64,000 bases of DNA from a virus. The notes under the pieces were generated by a model, which did no database searches, was not told the origin of the DNA, and saw nothing but the letters and a program-made list of their open reading frames with translations. The translations under genes were made by a program, and so were the position numbers. Shown here in pieces: positions 28,991 to 36,701 of the stretch (position 1 is its first letter; each line of letters opens with the position of its first letter). Location of the stretch: positions 1 to 64,000 of IMG/VR virus record IMGVR_UViG_3300009104_001827; one strand, 5' to 3'.

Positions 28991-29025
28991 GGTTTAATAC
29001 TGACAGGTTTCGCCCCACCTGTCAA
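28991..29025 (-). promoter_or_regulatory. Leaderless-type promoter with 8+8 inverted repeat
   Basis: TTGACA (29025-29020), 17-bp spacer, CAGTAT (29002-28997), six bases, ATG at 28990. TGACAGGT and ACCTGTCA form a near-perfect inverted repeat between the two hexamers. The stop codon of 29022..29423 lies inside the -35. Confidence 0.85.
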
Positions 29026-29423
29026 GCATTTTTTTTGACTTTTTTCAATTTTTCCCTAATGTGTTGAATATAAAGGGCTTTCGCACGGATTTTTCCCCTC
29101 GCTGAAGGGTGGACGATTTGCGTATGGTCAATTTTGAGGTGAGTCAACATTCTTCCTACAATGTTGCCCATTCCTATTTTCTCTCCCTCCCATTTATTTA
29201 TCTTATTTAGAGATTTTTGGTCAATATTTTTGTCGGCATATTTCTTGCCATCCGAATCGTCTGTAAATAGATTAAGAAATGCACAATTATTTGGGTCAAT
29301 CCCATTCGCTCTTAATGCTCTAAATAATTGATTTGCACATTGTGCTTCATCTTCCCAATATACTCCACGCTCTTGAGCAAGCCGACTTCTTTCCTGTCCT
29401 ATAAATAATAGTTTATTTGTCAT
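29022..29423 (-). CDS. Uracil-DNA-glycosylase-like protein (tentative)
   Basis: 133 residues. N-terminal LLFIGQERSRLAQERGVYWE and a later IVHPSARGKIRAK resemble the UDG superfamily ends (G-Q-D/E near the start, H-P-S near the end). The catalytic D-P-Y-H signature is not seen intact. C-terminal lysines are encoded by the next promoter's A-tract. It could be a UDG relative or an unrelated Rossmann-like protein. Confidence 0.4.
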   Translation of the reverse strand: MTNKLLFIGQERSRLAQERGVYWEDEAQCANQLFRALRANGIDPNNCAFLNLFTDDSDGKKYADKNIDQKSLNKINKWEGEKIGMGNIVGRMLTHLKIDHTQIVHPSARGKIRAKALYIQHIREKLKKVKKNA

Positions 29424-29574
29424 GTTTATTTAATGCCTTAACGATTATATTTGCAAGGTGGAGGCTTCTGGTTTGTTCTTCTTTGGTATATCCTTCCCCG
29501 ACAAAAATAGCATCAGTTTCGCAGGTCACATATATTTCTGAACCTTTCTTTCTTGTTTCGATTTTCCAATTCAT
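29413..29574 (-). CDS. Small protein (53 aa)
   Basis: ATG at 29574 (MNWKIETRKKGSEIYVTCET) ten bases after the preceding stop. Beta start, helical end. Unrecognised. Confidence 0.6.
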   Translation of the reverse strand: MNWKIETRKKGSEIYVTCETDAIFVGEGYTKEEQTRSLHLANIIVKALNKHDK

Positions 29575-29584
29575 TATTAAGGCT

Positions 29585-29818
29585 TTACTTATTTGTCTCA
29601 ATCGTATTCGCAATTCGCTCCATTGTTTTATTTAAAATAACAACTTGCGAGGTTAAAGCTTCAATGAAAGTACAAACATCACCTAGTCCGTTATCAATTC
29701 TTTTTGCACTATTTTCAGAATTGTGATTAAAGTCTGACCGCAAATCATCAATGCACGATGCAATATCGCTTATGTTATTTACTTGTCTCTCTTTTAGTTT
29801 GTAGTCGTAACCATTCAT
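29585..29818 (-). CDS. Hypothetical protein (77 aa)
   Basis: Helical; SEIDDLRSDFNHNSENSAKR-like middle and TSQVVILNKTMERIANTI end suggest a coiled coil. Overlaps the upstream stop by 4 bp. Unrecognised. Confidence 0.55.
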   Translation of the reverse strand: MNGYDYKLKERQVNNISDIASCIDDLRSDFNHNSENSAKRIDNGLGDVCTFIEALTSQVVILNKTMERIANTIETNK

Positions 29819-30057
29819 TGATATTTTTGGTGATGCCCACCTCTCATTTGGGATTCTTCTTCGGGTGATAACTTTTTAGAGTCAACAAAATCTTCTTCCT
29901 CTATACCGCAAGCTTCTAAAGTCTCAATAAAATGAGCGTCAGATTTCCAGAAAAGCTCAACAAGGTCGTCATAAACATACCTCATCAAATCATCCAAACT
30001 CATATCATCAACAATGTGTTGTGCGACTTTTTCTATATTTTCTTCGTTATATTCCAT
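29815..30057 (-). CDS. Acidic hypothetical protein (80 aa)
   Basis: ATG at 30057 (MEYNEENIEKVAQHIV) 1 bp after the upstream TAA. Very acidic helix (SLDDLMRYVYDDLVELF), His-rich end. Unrecognised. Confidence 0.6.
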   Translation of the reverse strand: MEYNEENIEKVAQHIVDDMSLDDLMRYVYDDLVELFWKSDAHFIETLEACGIEEEDFVDSKKLSPEEESQMRGGHHQKYQ

Positions 30058-30058
30058 C

Positions 30059-30283
30059 TTACTCCCTGTTTGCCCACTCCTCGCACTCATTTTCATTGTC
30101 TCCATTGAAAATTGGCTTTTCTTTTCTTTTCTTAAGGTCATCGTACTCATCATAGGTTTTATCAATCAACCTCTTGAGCCTGTCTGCACTTTCCCTGTCA
30201 TCGGGTTCATACAGATTGTAATAATCAAGCTCCGCTTCTAGGTCTTTTATTTTGAGAGTCAAGTCTCTTAACTGTTTGTTCAT
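30059..30283 (-). CDS. Coiled-coil protein (74 aa)
   Basis: Heptads in LRDLTLKIKDLEAELDYYNL and a charged DEYDDLKKRKEK segment. Unrecognised. Confidence 0.6.
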   Translation of the reverse strand: MNKQLRDLTLKIKDLEAELDYYNLYEPDDRESADRLKRLIDKTYDEYDDLKKRKEKPIFNGDNENECEEWANRE

Positions 30284-30477
30284 TGTCGTTCGATTTTTAT
30301 CATTTTAATTTCATCCAACGCTTTATACAATGCCTCGCAATCGGAATACCCTTCTTCCATTTCTTCATCAAATATATCAAGGGCTAGAACTGCATCACTT
30401 CTTTTAATTAATCCTTTCTGGACTTCCTTATTAAGTTCAGCTAAGAGTATATCTTTCATGCTTTTTTCGTTCGACAT
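30280..30477 (-). CDS. Small acidic protein (65 aa)
   Basis: Helical (MKDILLAELNKEVQKGLIKR), then LDIFDEEMEEGYSDCEALY. Leaderless-type promoter upstream. Unrecognised. Confidence 0.6.
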   Translation of the reverse strand: MSNEKSMKDILLAELNKEVQKGLIKRSDAVLALDIFDEEMEEGYSDCEALYKALDEIKMIKIERQ

Positions 30478-30512
30478 GGTTTAAGATTGACAGATTTCCT
30501 CCAACCTGTCAA
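30478..30512 (-). promoter_or_regulatory. Leaderless-type promoter with perfect inverted repeat
   Basis: A8, TTGACA (30512-30507), 17-bp spacer, CAATCT (30489-30484). TTGACAG and CTGTCAA form a perfect 7-bp inverted repeat. Confidence 0.8.
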
Positions 30513-30570
30513 GCCTTTTTTTTAAAAAAATTATATCCGCTTGTTGCTCAAGGAGATAGCGATTCTTTGC

Positions 30571-30843
30571 TTATTTGGTCTTTTCTCGTTCGCAATTCGC
30601 TGATGCTATATTTATTTCATCTTCTGCAAGCATTATGTCCCTTTCCCTTTCCTCTATATGGTCATAAGGGTCATCGTATTTATATTTAATACTTTCAATG
30701 GAAAAATTAGAAGTTCCCATACCTTCGATATGGACTTGATACTCATCCTTCCAGATTGTTATTTGGTCTCCTTTTTCTAATTTATTTGCAATAAAAGAAA
30801 TATATTCAAGGTATTTGTCGTGCGGTAATTCAGCCTTCTCCAT
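30571..30843 (-). CDS. Hypothetical protein (90 aa)
   Basis: ATG at 30843 lies inside the end of the upstream gene (MEKAELPHDKYLEY). Beta strand QITIWKDEYQVHIEG, then acidic helix. Unrecognised. Confidence 0.6.
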   Translation of the reverse strand: MEKAELPHDKYLEYISFIANKLEKGDQITIWKDEYQVHIEGMGTSNFSIESIKYKYDDPYDHIEERERDIMLAEDEINIASANCEREKTK

Positions 30844-31045
30844 AACTGCCTTTTTCTCCAAAAAGAGCATTCCACTCGTCACGAATATCAATATCGGGCA
30901 TATTTTCAAGACCCTCAAATCCATCAATAAGCATATTAATAATATCAGATGTGTTCATATTCATTGCTTCTAGTTCTGCTAGGTCAAAACGCATATCCTC
31001 TGTCGTAGGTTCGGTCTTTCTTATTTCTCTTGATGTCGTTCTCAT
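30830..31045 (-). CDS. Hypothetical protein (71 aa)
   Basis: Basic start (MRTTSREIRKTEPTTED), then acidic helix DIINMLIDGFEGLENMPD. Unrecognised. Confidence 0.55.
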   Translation of the reverse strand: MRTTSREIRKTEPTTEDMRFDLAELEAMNMNTSDIINMLIDGFEGLENMPDIDIRDEWNALFGEKGSYGEG

Positions 31046-31048
31046 TAT

Positions 31049-31261
31049 TTACGCAACAGTAAAAAAGTTTTTTCGTTCTGCATCAACGCCGAATAATGCT
31101 CCAGAATCATTACCCTCTGCATCCTTACTTGGATATATTAAACACCCATTATCTAACTCCAAAACAGGCGTATTCTTATGGGGGCATTTATACCATCCCT
31201 CCTTTTGGTATTCCTCATCGGTCATCTGGCGAACCTTGATTATTTTACTTCCCTCAATCAT
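31049..31261 (-). CDS. Conserved phage-type small protein (70 aa)
   Basis: IIKVRQMTDEEYQKEGW, then LELDNGCLIYPSKDAEGNDS and GALFGV. This Asp-Gly ... Tyr-Pro-Ser ... Glu-Gly-Asn pattern is shared by many small phage proteins of unknown function. Confidence 0.65.
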   Translation of the reverse strand: MIEGSKIIKVRQMTDEEYQKEGWYKCPHKNTPVLELDNGCLIYPSKDAEGNDSGALFGVDAERKNFFTVA

Positions 31262-31264
31262 TGC

Positions 31265-31561
31265 TTATTCTTCTTTATGCAGGTGGATTGTTATTTGAAC
31301 ATTTTCATTTTCATTAGTGGGAAAAACCCATAAAAAGCTTTTATTTTCATGCAACATTTCTTCAAGTTCTTCGTTGCTAAAAGGTATTGAAATACTGTAA
31401 TCTTCGTTCATATTTTTTATGTTATTATTTAATTTTCTTCTTGTCGCATTATATTCTAATTCGTGAATATATTCATGAGTTTCAAGAAACTCTTCTTTGC
31501 TTAATTTATTAAAACTTTTTAATAAGTCTTTATCGTTGCAAAAGTCTTTATTCGTAGTCAT
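31265..31561 (-). CDS. Hypothetical protein (98 aa)
   Basis: ATG at 31561 (MTTNKDFCND). Helical, acidic; ends NENVQITIHLHKEE. Overlaps 31548..31721 by 14 bp. Unrecognised. Confidence 0.55.
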   Translation of the reverse strand: MTTNKDFCNDKDLLKSFNKLSKEEFLETHEYIHELEYNATRRKLNNNIKNMNEDYSISIPFSNEELEEMLHENKSFLWVFPTNENENVQITIHLHKEE

Positions 31562-31721
31562 TATTTGGTGAAGTACCACAAACAACTGCCTCCATTAAGG
31601 TCATGCAATATTTGTCCACTTCCTTTTCGATTTCACTTGCAAGTCTTCGTCTATTAAATCCCCCACCTCGTTGTCTGATATGTTTATTTAATACTTCTAA
31701 AATTATTTTATTTAGTTCCAT
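31548..31721 (-). CDS. Small basic protein (57 aa)
   Basis: MELNKIILEVLNKHIRQRGG, then FNRRRLASEIEKEVDKY. Overlaps both neighbours. Unrecognised. Confidence 0.55.
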   Translation of the reverse strand: MELNKIILEVLNKHIRQRGGGFNRRRLASEIEKEVDKYCMTLMEAVVCGTSPNNDYE

Positions 31722-32094
31722 CTTGTTTCTCTTTTAAGTCTATTAATGATAGTACCGCCGACTCTAATTCAAATCCTGCCTGTTTATATGTTCCGAAGGC
31801 GTGCCTTCCATCCATTTGTAGCCACATATTATATATCACCCTAATTCTCTCCTTATTTGGCAACATTGATATACTATTTGTGACATTAGACCAAAATTGA
31901 TACGAAAGTCTTCTCCTTATTTTCTTCTTTGGGTAATGTACTGCCAAAGGGCTTTTGACAAAATCGGCTATGTTTTTATGTTGTTGAAAGAGTGGTATAT
32001 TTGGGGTATAGTAGTTGGCATTATAAGTTCCATTACCCTTGCTAGCTTGGTTGCTCGTTAATGCGTTCTGTGGTTTTGCGGTTCCGTATTTCAT
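31708..32094 (-). CDS. Hypothetical protein (128 aa)
   Basis: Asn/Tyr-rich N-terminus, basic KKKIRRRLSYQFWSNV centre, helical end. Could bind nucleic acid by charge. Unrecognised. Confidence 0.6.
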   Translation of the reverse strand: MKYGTAKPQNALTSNQASKGNGTYNANYYTPNIPLFQQHKNIADFVKSPLAVHYPKKKIRRRLSYQFWSNVTNSISMLPNKERIRVIYNMWLQMDGRHAFGTYKQAGFELESAVLSLIDLKEKQDGTK

Positions 32095-32121
32095 TGTGAA
32101 ATAATCATGGCAGGTATCGCT

Positions 32122-32346
32122 TTATTTGTCAACCTTATTTTCCTTTAATTCTCTAAATACATCTTGCTCCTCTTGCTCATGAATATATTCCATCCAGTCA
32201 TCGAACACCGAAAGAGCAACTACATAGTTATCGCTTTCTGCACAATATCCATCATTGTCAAGTTGGTTCATGTGCATTTTACAACCTTCCACCACTAGGT
32301 CGATGGCTTCGCTGATGTGCATGGGCTTATTATTTGAATCACACAC
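32122..32346 (-). CDS. Acidic hypothetical protein (74 aa)
   Basis: AIDLVVEGCKMHMNQLDNDG and a Trp-containing acidic tail. Unrecognised. Confidence 0.55.
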   Translation of the reverse strand: MCDSNNKPMHISEAIDLVVEGCKMHMNQLDNDGYCAESDNYVVALSVFDDWMEYIHEQEEQDVFRELKENKVDK

Positions 32347-32361
32347 GCTAGTATTTTTTAC

Positions 32362-32553
32362 CTAATCTTTGTTATATTTAAATTCCTCGCAGTATGCAAC
32401 TTCAGCATTTTGTTTCCATGTCTTGCTGATTTCCCAATCTTCATCGACTGCATCAAGGGCTAACTCCTCTGCTTTTTCTTTGGATTCTGCTTTGATGTCA
32501 TAATGGCGATATGTCGTGCTACTTATTTCTACTTGATACCATTTAGTTTTCAT
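32362..32553 (-). CDS. DpnD/PcfM-like small protein (63 aa)
   Basis: YQVEISSTTYRHYDIKAESK followed by EKAEELALDAVDE: a strand-strand-helix module that resembles DpnD/PcfM-type proteins. Paralogous in layout to 32585..32809. Function unknown. Confidence 0.5.
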   Translation of the reverse strand: MKTKWYQVEISSTTYRHYDIKAESKEKAEELALDAVDEDWEISKTWKQNAEVAYCEEFKYNKD

Positions 32554-32584
32554 TTTTATTCTTCTTAATCATCATTCATACGAC

Positions 32585-32809
32585 TTAAAAGGGGACATCT
32601 TGGCTATCGTGATCCAATTCTCCGACATAGGTTATTTCCCAACCATGCGTCCAATCTGAGCTTCCTCTTCCATGTTCGTCAGACATTTCCATGCACTCCC
32701 ATGCTTTACTCTTTGCTTCTTGTACTGAGGTTGCGTTAATTTCAACTGATTCTCTTTTTAGAACCGAAAACTCAACCTCGTACCTTTTATTTTTAGTCTC
32801 CCCCTTCAT
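32585..32809 (-). CDS. DpnD/PcfM-like small protein (74 aa)
   Basis: YEVEFSVLKRESVEINATSV followed by QEAKSKAWECMEM: same module as 32362..32553. Role unknown. Confidence 0.5.
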   Translation of the reverse strand: MKGETKNKRYEVEFSVLKRESVEINATSVQEAKSKAWECMEMSDEHGRGSSDWTHGWEITYVGELDHDSQDVPF

Positions 32810-32948
32810 TGTCTAGCTTTGCTATTAGTGATTCTAGTTGGCGTATTTTTTCTAGGTTAGATGTTGTAAACTGACCTATGCCCTTGGTTGCGATGGAACG
32901 CTTTAATTCGTCTATTTTACGAATGAGGTAATTGTCTGCGTCCTCCAT
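32793..32948 (-). CDS. Small coiled-coil protein (51 aa)
   Basis: MEDADNYLIRKIDELKRSIA and NLEKIRQLESLIAKLDNEG. Overlaps the next start by 17 bp. Unrecognised. Confidence 0.55.
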   Translation of the reverse strand: MEDADNYLIRKIDELKRSIATKGIGQFTTSNLEKIRQLESLIAKLDNEGGD

Positions 32949-32962
32949 TGAGCATATTTACA

Positions 32963-33139
32963 CTAATCAATATCGACAGTCTCTCCCAAGAAAACTATAA
33001 AAGACTGTTTGGACGCTTTTGCTAATTTCACGGCGGTTCTTCGTGCCTTTGTTCTTCCTTGAACTTCTTCGACCACATATAGCCCGTCATATATTTCATA
33101 ATAACCATTAAAGCTAGGATTTTTTACTACTTTAATCAT
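32963..33139 (-). CDS. Small beta-rich protein (58 aa)
   Basis: MIKVVKNPSFNGYYEIYDGL, VVEEVQGRTKARRTAVKLAK. ATG shares its end with the upstream stop region. Unrecognised. Confidence 0.6.
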   Translation of the reverse strand: MIKVVKNPSFNGYYEIYDGLYVVEEVQGRTKARRTAVKLAKASKQSFIVFLGETVDID

Positions 33140-33624
33140 TTCGTTTCCTTTTTATCCTTGTTTCTCTCTGTGCGTATTATATGATGCACTTCGTCCTCAA
33201 ATTCTTGAGTGCAATACCATTCTACATGAGTAACTCCCTTGAGGGTATCGCAGTCATCGTCAAAAAAGGATTTAGTTATTCCAAGTGGCGGACTCCATGC
33301 CGTTCTAAAACAATACTCTACATGAGTGTCGGATTCATTGGCAATTTCTGCGTCCTGAGAGTTCCATTTCGTACCCCAATTATCCAAACTCCATACATAC
33401 CAATTATTAGGCTTGCCTTCTTTGATAACAAGGTCGCCATCGACCATCTCCATGTCGTCACTATTTACTCCACCCTTCGCTTGAAACTTCTTTGAGTTTT
33501 TGGGCATGGGTATGATTTTATTAAAATCAAAGACATTATCCTTGGATTTAAATTTCTTTTTAAGTTCCTTTATTTTTTTCTTAGAAGCTTCGATTCTAAA
33601 TGTATTATGCGTCCAGTTAGGCAT
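33136..33624 (-). CDS. YubB/Api92-type ferredoxin-like protein (DUF1281)
   Basis: 162 residues. MPNWTHNTFRIEASKKKIKE start, FNKIIPMP, NWYVWSLDNWGTKWNSQD and CFRTAWSPPLGI are the family's signature blocks. The domain has a ferredoxin-like fold (PF18406 neighbourhood) and is common on phages and plasmids; function unknown. Confidence 0.85.
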   Translation of the reverse strand: MPNWTHNTFRIEASKKKIKELKKKFKSKDNVFDFNKIIPMPKNSKKFQAKGGVNSDDMEMVDGDLVIKEGKPNNWYVWSLDNWGTKWNSQDAEIANESDTHVEYCFRTAWSPPLGITKSFFDDDCDTLKGVTHVEWYCTQEFEDEVHHIIRTERNKDKKETK

Positions 33625-33625
33625 C

Positions 33626-33886
33626 TTATTCGCTCCTGTATTTGCCGTCAGCCATATATTTGCATAAACTGCTTGCGTCAGTAAAATGGATAGTTTTAAG
33701 ATCGGAATCTTCGTCCCATCGGGAAAGAATCCTGTCCATCATTCCGCTTTGCTTAACCTTCTGCCACCAATCATCTGGGTACATACCCGCTCTTGCCTCT
33801 TTGATTGCGTCACACGCATCCCTCCAATCTTGGGGGGACTGACAGGAGTCTAACCTGTCGAGTTCTTCTTGAGTAATATTTTTCAT
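33626..33886 (-). CDS. Hypothetical protein (86 aa)
   Basis: CQSPQDWRDACDAIKEARAG, MYPDDWWQKVKQSGMMDRIL. Helical and acidic. Unrecognised. First gene of an operon that includes the ferredoxin-like protein. Confidence 0.6.
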   Translation of the reverse strand: MKNITQEELDRLDSCQSPQDWRDACDAIKEARAGMYPDDWWQKVKQSGMMDRILSRWDEDSDLKTIHFTDASSLCKYMADGKYRSE

Positions 33887-33895
33887 TATGGTTTA

Positions 33896-33924
33896 ATGTT
33901 AGACTAATTCTTGGGGCTTGTCAA
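33896..33924 (-). promoter_or_regulatory. Sigma-70-type promoter
   Basis: A7, TTGACA (33924-33919), 17-bp spacer, TAACAT (33901-33896), nine bases, ATG at 33886. Confidence 0.8.
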
Positions 33925-33948
33925 GGTTTTTTTATAAATTAAGTAAGA

Positions 33949-34143
33949 TTATCCCCATTGATAGAATAGATTCCCGTTGCCTTGTATGGTCATTCTGTAA
34001 TTAGATTTGCATTTCGGGTAATCCCATTTTTCCGCAAAAGAAAAAAGAGCGTCATTTATGGAGTGATACTTCTCTGCGTAAACTTTGGTGCCAGTACGCT
34101 TTAGCACAACTTCTAATGTATATTGCTCACGGAGTCTCCTCAA
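33949..34143 (-). CDS. Small basic protein (64 aa)
   Basis: MRRLREQYTLEVVLKRTGTK, then YHSINDALFSFAEKWD. Overlaps the upstream lipoprotein gene by 17 bp. Unrecognised. Confidence 0.55.
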   Translation of the reverse strand: MRRLREQYTLEVVLKRTGTKVYAEKYHSINDALFSFAEKWDYPKCKSNYRMTIQGNGNLFYQWG

Positions 34144-34651
34144 AAGACCTCCCCGTTTTAAGATCGTATATTACGAGATCTGAATGAGATGAGCTATACT
34201 CCACAACATATTCGTAAGCTTCGTTATGAGTTCTACAAGTGAACAGTAAATCATTTCCTGCATCGTTTACTTGGCGAACCTCATAACGATAATTAACTTC
34301 ACGCACAATATAGGAATGACCTGTCTTAAGATCATTCATATTATTTCGTTTTGCATATTCTTCTGCTTCTGCTTTCGTCGCAAATACGGGATTGATAAAA
34401 GGGTCATTACCCCATCTCTCATCATATGCTTGATATAAAATAAAGGGTTGTTTTCTTAGGTCTGCGATTTTACCATTTGAGAGTGCATGGAGATAGTCTA
34501 CAAGTCTCATATTTAAATCTGAAGCCTTCGCCCTCAGAACATCTTCGTCATAGTTCTCCATAGGAATAGGAGAGGTTACTACGGGTTTTTCCGTTGCGAC
34601 GCAACCCACCATTAGGATTGCGATTAAAATAATTATGTCTGCTCGTTTCAT
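34127..34651 (-). CDS. Lipoprotein (174 aa)
   Basis: MKRADIIILIAILMVGC: signal peptide with a good lipobox (LMVGC, Cys 17). The mature part has two internal YDLKTGRS / MNDLKTGHS-type repeats and YRYEVRQV strands. Exported envelope protein of unknown role. Confidence 0.7.
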   Translation of the reverse strand: MKRADIIILIAILMVGCVATEKPVVTSPIPMENYDEDVLRAKASDLNMRLVDYLHALSNGKIADLRKQPFILYQAYDERWGNDPFINPVFATKAEAEEYAKRNNMNDLKTGHSYIVREVNYRYEVRQVNDAGNDLLFTCRTHNEAYEYVVEYSSSHSDLVIYDLKTGRSFEETP

Positions 34652-34872
34652 TGCTCTTTAAACCCTTCTGATTTTAAATAATCCTCTACCCCTCTGACTT
34701 CTGGAAACCACTCAAAGGCATCTGGCGAAAAACACTCGTCAACACTTTTGGGGTGATACCCCACAGAAACCAATAACCCTTTTATTTGAGGAATTAGTTC
34801 CGCTAAATTTAGATCGTCACCTTCGCTTTCCCAACTGAAGGTGCCTCCATATGATTCAATCGTTATTTTCAT
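34648..34872 (-). CDS. Hypothetical protein (74 aa)
   Basis: MKITIESYGGTFSWESEGDD, then NLAELIPQIKGLLVSVGYHP. Resembles small phage beta-beta-helix proteins. ATGA overlap downstream. Unrecognised. Confidence 0.6.
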   Translation of the reverse strand: MKITIESYGGTFSWESEGDDLNLAELIPQIKGLLVSVGYHPKSVDECFSPDAFEWFPEVRGVEDYLKSEGFKEQ

Positions 34873-35045
34873 CCTCTCCCCAACACTCTAGCTTTTTCTG
34901 ATTCGGGCACAGTGCTATCATGGATAACTCCCGAAATACCACTCGCTTTCTTATCTCCAAGAGGACGAACTAACCAATATACGATCTCGCTCAATGGATG
35001 CGCGAACATATTGTGTACAAACCAATTTTTATATATTTTATTCAT
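34869..35045 (-). CDS. Small protein (58 aa)
   Basis: MNKIYKNWFVHNMFAHPLSE, VYWLVRPLGDKKASGISGVI. HNxxAHPL-Sxx is a pattern I recall in small phage proteins. Overlaps both neighbours by 4 bp. Confidence 0.6.
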   Translation of the reverse strand: MNKIYKNWFVHNMFAHPLSEIVYWLVRPLGDKKASGISGVIHDSTVPESEKARVLGRG

Positions 35046-35281
35046 TTCTTTGTTATTCTTGCTTTAAGTCTGGCGCGTTCTTTCTTCGCTCCTTTGTTTT
35101 TTCCTAAAAGTTTATCCAAGTGGGCAAGTTGTTGCTTGTCTGAGCGTTTAGCTCTTGCTTCTGCGCATTTCTTTGCACTTTCCTGTCTGCGTTGCCGTTG
35201 GGGATGGGTGCATTTTTTTTGCGTAGAAGTAGTAATCTCTTCGACAACCCTTTTTTGTTCTTGTGGATATTTATTCGCCAT
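35042..35281 (-). CDS. Very basic protein (79 aa)
   Basis: Lys/Arg/Gln-rich along its length (QRRQESAKKCAEARAKRSDK), probably nucleic-acid binding. Unrecognised. Confidence 0.55.
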   Translation of the reverse strand: MANKYPQEQKRVVEEITTSTQKKCTHPQRQRRQESAKKCAEARAKRSDKQQLAHLDKLLGKNKGAKKERARLKARITKK

Positions 35282-35283
35282 GT

Positions 35284-35505
35284 TTAAATAAATTGAAATA
35301 GTTTAAGTAAAATGATCACTTGCAAGGCTACCGTTGCAAGCCCGAATAGAGTTCGCAGGAACTCCATTTTATGATTATGCCTATCAAACCAACGCTCTAG
35401 CTTGCTTCGGGGGCTCAAATTGTAAGGTTTTTTCCTTCTCCTGTTCTTGTTTCTTTTTTTATTTTGAAAAGGCGGTCGTGTTAAATCTTTTGGTTTATTG
35501 CTCAT
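35284..35505 (-). CDS. Basic single-pass membrane protein (73 aa)
   Basis: Residues 1-45 are strongly basic (KKRNKNRRRKKPY); the end LFGLATVALQVIILLKLFQF is a membrane helix. Topology suggests a cytoplasmic basic domain. Confidence 0.6.
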   Translation of the reverse strand: MSNKPKDLTRPPFQNKKRNKNRRRKKPYNLSPRSKLERWFDRHNHKMEFLRTLFGLATVALQVIILLKLFQFI

Positions 35506-35547
35506 TGCGTTATACTCTACTACATTTTGATCCTCTTGTCAAGGAAA

Positions 35548-35868
35548 TTATTCAATTCCCCATTGTTTCTTGTAATCTGCTCTTTGCTCGTCAGAAAGCT
35601 TATCCCACCAGTTTTCATCAAAAAGCTCCCCCATGACATTTCTGCCGAAATCTTCAACAGATCTACCCTTCGGCATCATAGACTGAATAGCCTCTAAGAC
35701 CTTTTTCCCTACATTGTCGTGGACGGTATTGAAGTTGTAGGTGGTCATATCTTTATCACTGCCATAACCAAATTCAATAGTAATATAACAATCATCTATT
35801 ACATCTGTTCTGTCCGTTACTGGACACTTCATGTTGTTAGTTATGTTGGATTCGCTGGGATCGGTCAT
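35548..35868 (-). CDS. Hypothetical protein (106 aa)
   Basis: ATG at 35868 (MTDPSESNIT), ATGA overlap with the upstream gene. YITIEFGYGSDKDMTTYNF strand and C-terminal WWDKLSDEQRADYKKQWG helix. Unrecognised. Confidence 0.6.
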   Translation of the reverse strand: MTDPSESNITNNMKCPVTDRTDVIDDCYITIEFGYGSDKDMTTYNFNTVHDNVGKKVLEAIQSMMPKGRSVEDFGRNVMGELFDENWWDKLSDEQRADYKKQWGIE

Positions 35869-36086
35869 TTTAAATCTCCTTGTTTTATTAATTCTTCCAT
35901 ACATTCAAAAGTCGCATCGCAACGAAGTTCATGAAGTTCCATCATGCCAATAATTATATTCATCTTTTGGTCTTCAGTTAAGCCCTCTTTTGTGTCGAAC
36001 TCTTTATGCATCATGGCACTCAAGTCTTCATTCACTTGATACAAAGATTGTATACATTCTTCTAATTTAAATCTGTCGTATTTCAT
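35865..36086 (-). CDS. Helical hypothetical protein (73 aa)
   Basis: ECIQSLYQVNEDLSAMMHKE, MNIIIGMMELHELRCDATFE. ATGA overlap upstream with the macrodomain gene. Unrecognised. Confidence 0.6.
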   Translation of the reverse strand: MKYDRFKLEECIQSLYQVNEDLSAMMHKEFDTKEGLTEDQKMNIIIGMMELHELRCDATFECMEELIKQGDLK

Positions 36087-36691
36087 GTTGTCCTTTCAAA
36101 TGCTGACTTCTGCCAATCAGCTGGGGAATCTTTTCCTAGATCATCATACTTAACTATATAGCATTCGATTAAAGAGTCAAGAAAAATATCCTCAATTATT
36201 GCTTTTATTATTTTCCAATTACCTCCTGCAAGCCCACAAGAGATTCCATAAGGCAAACCTAGCACTTGCGGTTCGCCTGTCTCATGTTGAATGAAAAGCA
36301 AGTCTTCTTGCATTGCTTTCAATGCTTTCCAAAAATATTCATAGTTGACTTCTCTTTTCCTCACTGAATATCCCGATTGGGTATAGAGATTATAAATCCT
36401 TCCTTTATTATTTGGTAGAAACATACTCTTAATTTCGGCTTTAGAGTAATCCCCTATTTGACATCTCCAATTCCCGCCATCATTGTATTCATTATCCCAT
36501 CGCTCTCTATCTGCTTCAAAGGCTTGCGGATAGCGATCCTTTATTTGCTTTGCGATACCTGCGCCCATAACATTTTGACAGTTGCAAGAATGCGCAATGA
36601 CATTTATCCCAACATATTTGTCAGGGTCAGTTCCGCAGTGAGTCGGAAAGTCTAAGAGATTTCCGCTAATAACTTTGATTTCTTTTTGCAT
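36083..36691 (-). CDS. Macrodomain protein
   Basis: 202 residues. The ADP-ribose-binding macrodomain is clear: IKVISGNLLDF, INVIAHSCNCQNVMGAGIAK (the Asn/Gly-rich loop) and LGLPYGISCGLAGGNWKIIK. Such proteins bind or hydrolyse ADP-ribose derivatives (ADP-ribose-1''-phosphate, O-acetyl-ADP-ribose or protein ADP-ribosyl groups). In a phage it could reverse ADP-ribosylation or process NAD-derived immune signals, which is inference. Ordinary promoter upstream. Confidence 0.85.
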   Translation of the reverse strand: MQKEIKVISGNLLDFPTHCGTDPDKYVGINVIAHSCNCQNVMGAGIAKQIKDRYPQAFEADRERWDNEYNDGGNWRCQIGDYSKAEIKSMFLPNNKGRIYNLYTQSGYSVRKREVNYEYFWKALKAMQEDLLFIQHETGEPQVLGLPYGISCGLAGGNWKIIKAIIEDIFLDSLIECYIVKYDDLGKDSPADWQKSAFERTT

Positions 36692-36701
36692 CGTTTAAAC
36701 A

